This document shows positions 1 through 4,469 of a stretch of 8,924 bases of DNA, in pieces. Both the position numbers and the translations under genes were made by a program. Positions within the stretch are counted from its first letter, which is position 1; every line of letters starts with the position of its first letter. The notes beneath the pieces are model-generated. The model searched no databases and was not told the origin of the DNA. It was given only the letters and a program-made list of their open reading frames with translations. Source of the DNA: Alphaproteobacteria bacterium (GTDB lineage: Bacteria; Pseudomonadota; Alphaproteobacteria; Rhodobacterales; Rhodobacteraceae); assembly GCA_013151535.1 (NCBI GenBank), contig JAADIC010000105.1, positions 1 through 8,924 on the forward strand. Direction: 5' to 3'.

Positions 1-39
1 TTCAGCCGTGTAGGTCGGGGTAGGTTTTCTCTGTGTCAT
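1..39 (-). CDS. IS3-type transposase OrfA, N-terminal 13 codons
   Basis: The minus strand reads MTQRKPTPTYTAE from ATG at 39 to the window edge. The basic, threonine-rich start leading into YTAE(F) is typical of the helix-turn-helix OrfA protein of IS3-family elements, which recognises the terminal repeats and is made jointly with the DDE-domain OrfB by frameshifting. The ATG at 39 is preferred over the in-frame ATG at 48, because AAGGA (52-48) lies eight bases upstream of 39 but directly abuts 48. Only the beginning is visible, so whether the element is intact cannot be judged. The call depends partly on the adjacent terminal repeat. Confidence 0.55.
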   Translation of the reverse strand, partial: MTQRKPTPTYTAE

Positions 40-89
40 AGGGTCCATCCTTGGAGAGTTTTACTCTCCGGTAAACCCGGGGCGGTTCA
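1..89 (-). mobile_element. End of an IS3-family-like insertion sequence (partial)
   Basis: Read on the minus strand, position 89 begins TGAACCGCCCCGGGTTTACC and continues CGGAGAGT. This is the kind of TG-starting terminal inverted repeat I associate with IS3-family elements in Proteobacteria. About 50 bases inside it a transposase reading frame begins and runs off the left edge. The outer boundary is placed at 89 because of the terminal TG; the other end and the target duplication are outside the window. Just inside the repeat, 53-69 forms a 7-bp hairpin (GGAGAGT/ACTCTCC, loop TTT) directly upstream of the transposase Shine-Dalgarno. IS elements often place such a structure there to limit expression from outside promoters. 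The family call rests on recalled terminal-repeat and N-terminal patterns, not on a search. Confidence 0.62.
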
Positions 90-98
90 ATGTAACCC

Positions 99-174
99 GT
101 AGGGTGCGCTTCAGCGCACCGTGTTCTGGAGCGCTCCTAACCTTGCCAAAATGGTGCGCTGAAGCGCACCCTAC
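99..174. repeat. Perfect inverted pair of REP-like palindromes (BIME-like), stem GGTGCGC
   Basis: 99-120 has a GTAG head followed by a hairpin GGTGCGC-TTCA-GCGCACC. 153-174 is its exact reverse complement, ending in CTAC. Each 22-base unit is therefore identical, in opposite orientation, with 32 bases between them, and the whole can fold into a 22-bp cruciform. A GTAG tetranucleotide 5' of an imperfect or perfect palindrome is the hallmark of REP elements mobilised by RAYT transposases, and pairs in opposite orientation are the classic BIME layout. The stem differs from the GATGCGTG stem of the REPs around the transposase at 3366-3923, so this may be a second family with its own transposase elsewhere. 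Only the head tetranucleotide and general design are shared. Confidence 0.75.
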
Positions 175-283
175 ATGCGGCGTCATGCGTTTGTTGCATA
201 GCGGCAATCAAACATTGTCTGATGTTGTTCGGGGCCATCCGGCCTATGTAATTCTCAACGAAACAAGACCGGAGAATATCATC

Positions 284-466
284 ATGGCCACCGAAATCAT
301 CATCCCGACCGACATTGAAATCCGCGCCGCGATCCGGCGGGCCCATGTTCTGCGCGCCGAAGCGACATTGGCGTTTTTCACACGCCTGAAGGCATCCTTC
401 AAATCCGGCCTCCGCCGGCTTGGCATTCGCAAGCCCAACCTCGTGCATACATTTCTTGAGGCTTAA
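284..466 (+). CDS. Small conserved-type hypothetical protein, 60 aa
   Basis: The protein starts MATEIIIPTDIEIRAAIRRA and ends VHTFLEA. It is basic in the middle (LRAEATLAFFTRLKASFKSGLRRLG, residues 23-47), with an alternating hydrophobic and arginine/lysine pattern that suggests one or two amphipathic helices. There is no signal peptide and no cysteine. The start at 284 has GGAGA at 271-275, eight bases upstream; reading the frame further upstream would run through the REP palindromes and is not credible. A strong terminator follows 26 bases after the stop. The pattern recalls short arginine-rich proteins common in Rhodobacterales (DUF1127-like in style), but I cannot assign a family or function. 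The separate ribosome-binding site and terminator argue for a real single-gene unit. Confidence 0.6.
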   Translation: MATEIIIPTDIEIRAAIRRAHVLRAEATLAFFTRLKASFKSGLRRLGIRKPNLVHTFLEA

Positions 467-488
467 GCCCAAACACACCACCCAATAG

Positions 489-524
489 AAAACGGCGGCT
501 GGAACTTAATCCAGCCGCCGTTTT
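489..524. terminator. Bidirectional Rho-independent terminator
   Basis: A perfect 10-bp GC-rich stem, CGGCGGCTGG (493-502) and CCAGCCGCCG (511-520), has an 8-base loop. It is flanked by AAAA on the left and TTTT on the right, so the U-tract requirement is met on both strands. It lies between the stop of the small plus-strand gene (466) and the stop of the minus-strand cold shock gene (569), and would end both transcripts. Confidence 0.9.
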
Positions 525-568
525 CATGTCTTCAAGCAGGGCGCAAGCCCAGCCTAAAAATCCTGCGA

Positions 569-775
569 TTAAACCACTTTCAGGTCTGTCGCGGATTCTT
601 TGCCGTTCCGGCCTGTTTCCAGCTCGAAAGTCACTTTCTGGTCGTCATTCAGACCAGTCAGACCAGCGCGCTCAACAGCGGAAATGTGTACAAACACATC
701 GTTGCCGCCGTTGTCAGGCTGAATAAAGCCGTAGCCTTTAGTTGAGTTAAACCATTTCACGGTGCCATTGGCCAT
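569..775 (-). CDS. cspA: Cold shock protein, CspA family
   Basis: A 68-residue single cold-shock domain (OB fold) that binds single-stranded nucleic acid; members act as RNA chaperones during cold or growth-phase change. The N-terminus MANGTVKWFNSTKGYGFI carries RNP1 (KGYGFI, residues 13-18) and RNP2 (VFVHI, 27-31), with the conserved tryptophan at 8. The length is typical for bacterial CspA. The start at 775 has AAGGAGA (788-782) at good spacing. It is monocistronic: the shared terminator at 489-524 closes it downstream. About 230 bases lie between its start and the rhodanese stop, so an extended 5' leader, common in csp genes, is possible, but I could not fix a promoter. The gene symbol is generic, since alphaproteobacteria carry several paralogues. 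Confidence 0.95.
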   Translation of the reverse strand: MANGTVKWFNSTKGYGFIQPDNGGNDVFVHISAVERAGLTGLNDDQKVTFELETGRNGKESATDLKVV

Positions 776-878
776 CCGTCTTCTCCTTCAAAAACCCACC
801 CACGATATGCGGCGGTTCGGTGCAGTGCGGTCTTAGATAACAAACCGTCATGCTGCATAGTGCTTCAGGAGGTTCAAA

Positions 879-926
879 GTGAAAGACATACTTCACAAGC
901 GCCATATGGGGGATCGGCGTGCATAA
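879..926 (+). CDS. Possible 15-codon micro-ORF with a consensus Shine-Dalgarno
   Basis: A perfect AGGAGG (867-872) lies six bases before a GTG at 879 that opens MKDILHKRHMGDRRA and stops with TAA at 924-926. A 6-bp inverted repeat (GTGCAT 919-924, ATGCAC 939-944) overlaps the stop. It sits in the otherwise empty 235-base gap between the cold shock gene and the rhodanese gene, on the strand opposite to both. I recognise no family. The only support is the full-consensus ribosome-binding site at ideal spacing. It could be a small protein, a leader peptide, or chance. Confidence 0.22.
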   Translation: MKDILHKRHMGDRRA

Positions 927-1010
927 TGCAAGCCTTTCATGCACATAAGCGTAAAAACCGGCCCTGACGGCCCGATCTCGCTGTTTGGTCTGCCGGGGGT
1001 GCGGTGAATG

Positions 1011-1403
1011 CTACATGCCGGGGTCAAGCACATGCTCGACCGCGCCGCCCTGTTCTGCCCAATCCTTGAGGCCACCAAGGTTGAAAACCTTGTGATAGCC
1101 CATATCAATCAACAACTTACCCGCAAGGGCCGCACGCCCGCCCGAGGCGCAATAAAGCACGATCGGGCGGTCCTTATCAAACGCCTTGTCGTGAAACGGC
1201 GTGGCCGCGTCGGCGCGAAATTCCAGCATGCCGCGCGAAACGTGATGCGCGCCCTTGGCAAGGCCGGTTTTTTCCACTTCCGGGCCATCGCGCACGTCCA
1301 GCAACAGCGCACCTTTTTCGATCAGATCCTGCGCTTGGGCCAGATCGACCCGCTCGACGGCTGCATTCGCCGCCGCCATCATGTCTTGGACTGTAAGTGC
1401 CAT
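1011..1403 (-). CDS. Single-domain rhodanese (sulfurtransferase-like) protein
   Basis: A 130-residue protein covering one rhodanese fold, which moves sulfane sulfur from a donor to a thiol or cyanide acceptor through a cysteine persulfide. The substrate-side motif LLLDVRDGPEVEKTG (33-47) and the six-residue active loop C85-ASGG-R90 after IVLY are present, followed by the usual MGYHKVFNLGGLKDW segment (101-115). Cys85 is the only cysteine. The six-residue loop is the sulfurtransferase form rather than the longer loop of Cdc25/arsenate-type relatives. There is no signal peptide, so it should be cytoplasmic. GAGGG sits seven to eight bases before the ATG at 1403. It is divergent from the ArsC/Spx-like gene, with about 107 bases between the starts. 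The physiological donor is unknown. Confidence 0.92.
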   Translation of the reverse strand: MALTVQDMMAAANAAVERVDLAQAQDLIEKGALLLDVRDGPEVEKTGLAKGAHHVSRGMLEFRADAATPFHDKAFDKDRPIVLYCASGGRAALAGKLLIDMGYHKVFNLGGLKDWAEQGGAVEHVLDPGM

Positions 1404-1510
1404 TTAATATCCCTCTTGAATGTCTCAACGCTCTGGATCGTCTGTCTATCGGCGCTTAGAGAGGGCGGCAAGGGGCGACGCGGTTGCCGATTGTCGCAGG
1501 AATTACAGGG

Positions 1511-1852
1511 ATGCGCAGGGTGGTGGAATTCTATGGTTTGAAAACCTGCGACACTTGTCGCAAAGCGCTGAAAGCGCTGGCTGCATCTGGTGTGGCGGTC
1601 ACGGTCCTGGATATGCGCAAGGACGGCGTGCCAGCGGCGGTTCTGGCCAAAGCGCTCAGCGATCTGGGGGCCGACAAGGTGCTGAACGCGCGTTCGACTA
1701 CATGGCGCGGATTGTCCGAGGTCGAGCGTCAAACACCGGTGCTGGAGCTGCTGGCAAAACACCCCACCCTGATAAAACGCCCGCTGATTGTGGATGGCAC
1801 CGATATTTCGGTTGGCTGGAGTGCTGGCATTCTGGCCGCTCTTGAAGCCTGA
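1511..1852 (+). CDS. ArsC/Spx/YffB-like thioredoxin-fold protein
   Basis: A 113-residue member of the ArsC-like family (arsenate reductase ArsC, Spx, YffB), which has a thioredoxin fold and uses an N-terminal cysteine. The start of the fold reads VEFYGLKTCDTCRKAL (residues 5-20) with a CXXC pair at Cys13 and Cys16, followed by the family hallmarks LNARSTTWR (near 61-69) and HPTLIKRPLIV (near 84-94). The Spx/YffB-type layout and lack of ars neighbours make genuine arsenate reduction doubtful; a thiol-redox role is more likely. The start is taken at ATG 1511 because AGGA (1498-1501) lies nine bases upstream. A TTG at 1484 with AAGGGG upstream, or GTG codons at 1520/1523 nearer the usual family N-terminus, are alternatives. 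It is divergent from the rhodanese gene. Confidence 0.88.
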   Translation: MRRVVEFYGLKTCDTCRKALKALAASGVAVTVLDMRKDGVPAAVLAKALSDLGADKVLNARSTTWRGLSEVERQTPVLELLAKHPTLIKRPLIVDGTDISVGWSAGILAALEA

Positions 1853-1895
1853 GCGCAGCCGTCCTAGATAACCCCCAGACAAATACGGAGCGATC

Positions 1896-2252
1896 ATGCG
1901 AAATTCAGCCCTTATCCTTGGCATTATCGGCGGCGTCGTCGGCATGATCGTCGGCTTTTTCAGCTATGGTTATACTGAGGTCGTGAATGCGCTTGGCGAT
2001 CCCGGCGGGCTGTTTTCGCAGGTCGACAATGTGGAACGCATCCGTGCGGTGTCGCTGGTCTCGCCCATTCTTGCCATCGCTGGCGGGGCCATGGCGCGCG
2101 CGCGGGCGGCGATTGGCGGCGGTTTGATGCTGGTTTCGGCGGCTGGCATGTATTGGGGCTTTGGCTTTGGTGCCTTCACCATGTTCCCGATTGCCATGGT
2201 CGGCCTTGGCGGTGTGCTGGCGCTAACGGCGCGCCAGCCGGACAGGCATTAA
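1896..2252 (+). CDS. Small integral membrane protein, four predicted helices
   Basis: A 118-residue, strongly hydrophobic protein. Probable transmembrane segments are residues 5-24 (glycine-rich, LGIIGGVVGMIVGFF), 51-67, 71-88 and 92-112. A polar 27-50 stretch (TEVVNALGDPGGLFSQVDNVERIR) forms a loop, and the MARARAAIGG turn at 66-75 is positively charged. CGGAG precedes the ATG by a few bases. It follows the ArsC/Spx-like gene by 43 bases on the same strand and may be co-transcribed with it. The glycine-rich first helix resembles DUF4064-like small membrane proteins, but I cannot confirm a family and offer no function. Its stop overlaps the stop of the convergent next gene by four bases (2249-2252). 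Confidence 0.8.
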   Translation: MRNSALILGIIGGVVGMIVGFFSYGYTEVVNALGDPGGLFSQVDNVERIRAVSLVSPILAIAGGAMARARAAIGGGLMLVSAAGMYWGFGFGAFTMFPIAMVGLGGVLALTARQPDRH

Positions 2253-2785
2253 GCCGCCTGTTTCACCCGATCCTCTGTCAGCAATCCCACCTTTGACAGG
2301 CTGGCGAAAAGTGGCCGCAACAGGGCCTCGGGCACGTTGGGCAGGCGGATCGACACATCTGCGGTCAGGCGGATATTGCCGTGGCCGAAAGCCTCGGCGG
2401 CTTTGGCGATGGCGCGCAGTTGGGCCGCATCAAGGTGCCCCGAAAGCGGGATCACCACAAGTCGGTAACCGGGGCGGATATGGGCGATTGTGAAGCGGTC
2501 TACCAGTTCACCAAAGGCGGGCAGGCGGGCGTAATCCACTTTGAAGCGGTCCTGCGGCAGCTCGAAAAACCGCGCTGCGGTGTCAACAGGCGCGGGCAGG
2601 GTGGCGCGATCTTCGCGGCTGAGCGGTCTGGCAAACCGAACGCCACCACCCGGGGTGAATGTCGCATCACCACGGGTATCAGCCAGGGTTGCGATTGCAT
2701 TGAGATAGGGCGCGTCCAGCAAATCGCTTTGGCTGGCGGGCAGATGTGGCTGGATCGACGGGATATCGGCAAGAATGTTTTGCAT
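2249..2785 (-). CDS. Stand-alone nitrite/sulfite reductase ferredoxin-like half-domain protein
   Basis: A 178-residue protein. Its C-terminal part (about 105-170) reads FTIAHIRPGYRLVVIPLSGH, then LDAAQLRAIAKAAEAFGHGNIRLTADVSIRLPNV, the signature of the ferredoxin-like half domain (NIR_SIR_ferr type) that precedes the sirohaem/4Fe-4S domain in sulfite and nitrite reductases and CobG. The protein contains no cysteine at all, so it cannot hold the 4Fe-4S cluster of those enzymes, and the catalytic half is absent. The first 100 residues are not recognised. A regulatory, chaperone or electron-transfer-partner role is possible, but none can be assigned. ATG 2785 is chosen because CGGAG lies seven bases upstream; a TTG at 2824 is less likely. 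It is divergent from the Lrp/AsnC gene. Confidence 0.72.
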   Translation of the reverse strand: MQNILADIPSIQPHLPASQSDLLDAPYLNAIATLADTRGDATFTPGGGVRFARPLSREDRATLPAPVDTAARFFELPQDRFKVDYARLPAFGELVDRFTIAHIRPGYRLVVIPLSGHLDAAQLRAIAKAAEAFGHGNIRLTADVSIRLPNVPEALLRPLFASLSKVGLLTEDRVKQAA

Positions 2786-2932
2786 TGTCCGGCTCCGAAA
2801 ATTGGGTTTGATTTCTTGCTCCAAATAGAATAATTTTCCCCTTGAAATGCAAGACGGGCGATGAAAGAAGAACGTTGTTCAGCATTGCCGAGGTTCGCAC
2901 CAGTCCTGTTCCCAATTCGGAGATAAACCGGA
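2786..2932. promoter_or_regulatory. Divergent promoter region with mirrored leaders
   Basis: These 147 bases separate the half-domain gene (minus) from the Lrp/AsnC gene (plus). The minus-strand leader has CCCAATTTTCGGAG (2806-2793) and the plus-strand leader has CCCAATTCGGAG (2911-2922). Both end in the Shine-Dalgarno and both begin 21-22 bases before their ATG, followed by CCGGA. Further small dyads lie between them: GAATAATTTTC (2828-2838), CTTG-N5-CAAG (2841-2853) and GAAC-GTT-GTTC (2870-2880). Lrp/AsnC proteins commonly bind such imperfect AT-centred dyads and control their own divergent neighbour, so this is a plausible operator region. The exact sites are inference. Confidence 0.45.
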
Positions 2933-3394
2933 ATGCCCGCCCAGATCGATACAATCGACCGGAAAATCCTTTTTGAGCTGCAGGACGATGCCAGCCAGTC
3001 ACTGGATGAAATCGCCCGCAAAACCGGCTCTTCCAAGACACCAGTGTGGAATCGCATCCGTAAATTGCGCAAACTTGGCGTGATTAAAAAGCAAACCGTG
3101 CTGCTGGACCCCGAGGCGCTGGGGCTTGAAGCCTGTTTTTTCGTTCTGGTGCGCACCTCCGAACATGACGCCGACTGGCAGGGCCGGTTTTTGAAAACCC
3201 TGATGGCGCGCCCCGAAGTGCAGGAGGCGCATCGTCTGGCCGGGGATATCGATTATATCCTGAAAGTGCGGGTGGAAAACGCCAAGGCTTATGACACGTT
3301 TTATCAGGCGCTGATATCCGAGGTGAAGATTTTCAACGTGACGGCCCTGTTGTCGATGGAGGAGATCAAATCGACGACGGTGCTACAGGTGTAG
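2933..3394 (+). CDS. Lrp/AsnC-family transcriptional regulator, DecR/CyuR-like
   Basis: A 153-residue regulator. Residues 5-50 form the AsnC winged-helix domain (IDTIDRKILFELQDDASQSL, then EIARKTGSSKTPVWNRIRKLRKLGVI), and LLDPEALGLE (57-66) leads into the ligand-binding RAM domain (about 67-140). The C-terminal pattern GDIDYILKVRVENAKAYDTF, then SMEEIKSTTVL, matches what I recall of E. coli DecR/CyuR, the cysteine-responsive member. That makes cysteine or a sulfur metabolite a reasonable effector guess, unproven here. CGGAG at 2918-2922 serves the ATG at 2933. It is divergent from the sulfite-reductase half-domain gene, its most likely target. A REP palindrome follows the stop, and the antisense transposase frame overlaps its last 29 bases. 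Confidence 0.93.
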   Translation: MPAQIDTIDRKILFELQDDASQSLDEIARKTGSSKTPVWNRIRKLRKLGVIKKQTVLLDPEALGLEACFFVLVRTSEHDADWQGRFLKTLMARPEVQEAHRLAGDIDYILKVRVENAKAYDTFYQALISEVKIFNVTALLSMEEIKSTTVLQV

Positions 3395-3923
3395 GATGTG
3401 TGCTCTGCACGCATCTGTGTGGCAAATCACATATGTCGCGATGCGTGGGGACCACGCATCCTACGATATCGCGGTGGATCGAGGAATATGGCCAGTCATC
3501 GGGCCGCTCAACCAAGCCGTGCTTGACCGGATTGTACCAGCAATAGCGGATTGCGGCGTTGAATTCGTCCATATCGCGGATATGATGTTCCCAGAACCGG
3601 CGCTGCCAAACCCCACGTTCAGATCGCGCAATATGGCTGGCGCGCAACCGGCCTTTCAAAACCTGCCTTGAAAACCGCGATTTTATCAGCCGCCAGCGGG
3701 TTGAATAATCGTAGTCACCGTCGGGCATGGTGACAACGGCATGCAGATGATCCGGCAGGATCATTATCGCGTCGAGCTTCCAGGGAAAGTTGCGTTGTGT
3801 TTGAGCGAATGCCGCCCGAAGAGACGAGATTTCGCGCACCAGTTGATCCGAGCCGCGCCGCGCCAGATTGACGGTGAAGAATATGGTGGCCCCGGCGATT
3901 CTGGGGCGACGGTAATTGGTCAT
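3366..3923 (-). CDS. REP-associated tyrosine transposase (RAYT, Y1/HUH type)
   Basis: A 185-residue single-strand transposase of the IS200-related RAYT group, thought to mobilise REP palindromes. Family features are the N-terminal RRPRIAGATIFFTVNL (5-20), the metal-binding HUH motif in LPDHLHAVV (His59, His61), SERGVWQRRFWEHHIRD (101-117), the probable nucleophile Tyr127 in YCWYNPVKHGLV (127-138), and DDWPYSS (142-148). The normal family body ends near Ile153. Residues 154-162 and about 169-178 are translated from two REP palindromes, and the stop lies inside the antisense lrp gene. The start at 3923 begins the family domain and has only a weak ribosome site (GGCGG) inside a small hairpin (3927-3937); longer reading upstream would enter another REP. 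The key residues are intact, so it may be active. Confidence 0.93.
   Translation of the reverse strand: MTNYRRPRIAGATIFFTVNLARRGSDQLVREISSLRAAFAQTQRNFPWKLDAIMILPDHLHAVVTMPDGDYDYSTRWRLIKSRFSRQVLKGRLRASHIARSERGVWQRRFWEHHIRDMDEFNAAIRYCWYNPVKHGLVERPDDWPYSSIHRDIVGCVVPTHRDICDLPHRCVQSTHPTPVAPSSI
3391..3417 (+). repeat. REP palindrome A (GTAG head, stem GATGTGTGC/GCACGCATC)
   Basis: A GTAG head (3391-3394) is followed by a 9-bp stem (3395-3403 with 3407-3415, one G-T pair) and loop TCT. It starts inside the lrp stop region and lies within the antisense transposase frame. Its sequence is almost the same as REP C on the other side of the transposase. Confidence 0.85.
3440..3464 (-). repeat. REP palindrome B (stem GATGCGTGG/CCACGCATC)
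   Basis: In opposite orientation to REP A: the perfect stem 3440-3448 with 3452-3460 is followed by CTAC (3461-3464), the GTAG head on the minus strand. With REP A, 22 bases away, it makes an inverted BIME-like pair. It is read in frame by the transposase as residues 154-162. Confidence 0.87.
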
Positions 3924-3978
3924 ACCGCCAAAATGGCAAATAATGGTAAACGGGTCGTTAACGTAGGATGTGGAAAAG

Positions 3979-4003
3979 GATGCGTGCGGAGCACACATCC
4001 TAC
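3979..4003 (-). repeat. REP palindrome C (stem GATGCGTGC/GCACACATC)
   Basis: The stem is 3979-3987 with 3991-3999 and the CTAC head 4000-4003. It lies upstream of the transposase start. An additional partial head GTAGGATGTG (3963-3972) can pair perfectly over 10 bp with CACATCCTAC (3994-4003), giving an alternative, larger hairpin. Confidence 0.85.
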
Positions 4004-4024
4004 GGTTATCGCCCGAAAGTTAAC

Positions 4025-4048
4025 GTAGGATGCGTGGTTTCACGCATC
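4025..4048 (+). repeat. REP palindrome D (stem GATGCGTG/CACGCATC)
   Basis: A GTAG head (4025-4028) is followed by a perfect 8-bp stem (4029-4036 with 4041-4048) and loop GTTT. It forms an inverted pair with REP C, and lies ten bases after the stop of the 133-residue protein gene, where it could also act as an mRNA 3'-end stabiliser. GTTAACGTAGGATG occurs both here (4019-4032) and at 3957-3970 as a 14-base direct repeat. Confidence 0.87.
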
Positions 4049-4057
4049 TGCACCGCA

Positions 4058-4459
4058 TCACCCCCGCATCAAGCGATCCGATTTCTTGCGCACCAGCACC
4101 ATGCGCAAATCATGCATCGCCATCAATAACTGATCGGTGAACGCCTCAAGATCCTCATCTGACGCCTTGGTCTGGGCCCAGTGGGCCGTCAGTTTCAAAT
4201 GATCCACCGCCCGCAGAATATCGTCGATATCGCGGGCCTTCAGAACCTTGACCCGCGCCGCCATCCAGGCTTGGATCACTTTCAGTTCCGCAGGCGTTGC
4301 GGGCTCGCTACCATGCGGTTTGATCTGGCCATTATTCGTATTGGCGACCGCGATCTGGTCCATCTCCAACCGTCGCTGGCGGTTTTCGGTGTCGATGCGA
4401 AACACCGTGGCCCCGTTGTCGCGGGTGCGAAAATAGAGGTTCAGCTCGTCTTCTGCCAT
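4058..4459 (-). CDS. Conserved-type hypothetical protein, 133 aa, downstream of aspC
   Basis: I do not recognise a named family. The protein begins MAEDELNLYFRTRDNGATVF with a short polar/beta-like N-terminus (1-40, including FRIDTENRQRRLEMDQIAV). A loop rich in Asn, Gly and Pro follows (41-58), then a mainly helical, charged C-terminal half (58-125: ATPAELKVIQAWMAARVKVL, then LKARDIDDILRAVDHLKLTA). There is no signal peptide, transmembrane segment or cysteine. AAGGGGC lies a few bases before the ATG at 4459, and only ten bases separate it from the aspC stop, so the two are almost certainly co-transcribed. REP D follows the stop closely. Confidence 0.78.
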   Translation of the reverse strand: MAEDELNLYFRTRDNGATVFRIDTENRQRRLEMDQIAVANTNNGQIKPHGSEPATPAELKVIQAWMAARVKVLKARDIDDILRAVDHLKLTAHWAQTKASDEDLEAFTDQLLMAMHDLRMVLVRKKSDRLMRG

Positions 4460-4469
4460 CTGTTGCCCC

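Noticed and set aside
104..283. Longer reading of the 60-residue protein starting at 104
   Set aside because: It would translate straight through the REP palindromes, and the ATG at 284 has its own GGAGA ribosome site.
953..974. Possible minus-strand terminator after the rhodanese gene (GGCC hairpin beside five A's)
   Set aside because: The stem is only four base pairs with a five-base loop and does not abut the T tract; too weak to call.
1008..1541. 177-codon plus-strand open frame over the rhodanese gene
   Set aside because: It is antisense to a clear rhodanese with all family motifs; its translation has no recognisable domain.
3391..4050. The repeated palindromes as a CRISPR array or toxin-antitoxin control repeats
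   Set aside because: There are only four units in alternating orientation, with GTAG heads and no regular spacers; the adjacent RAYT explains them as REPs.
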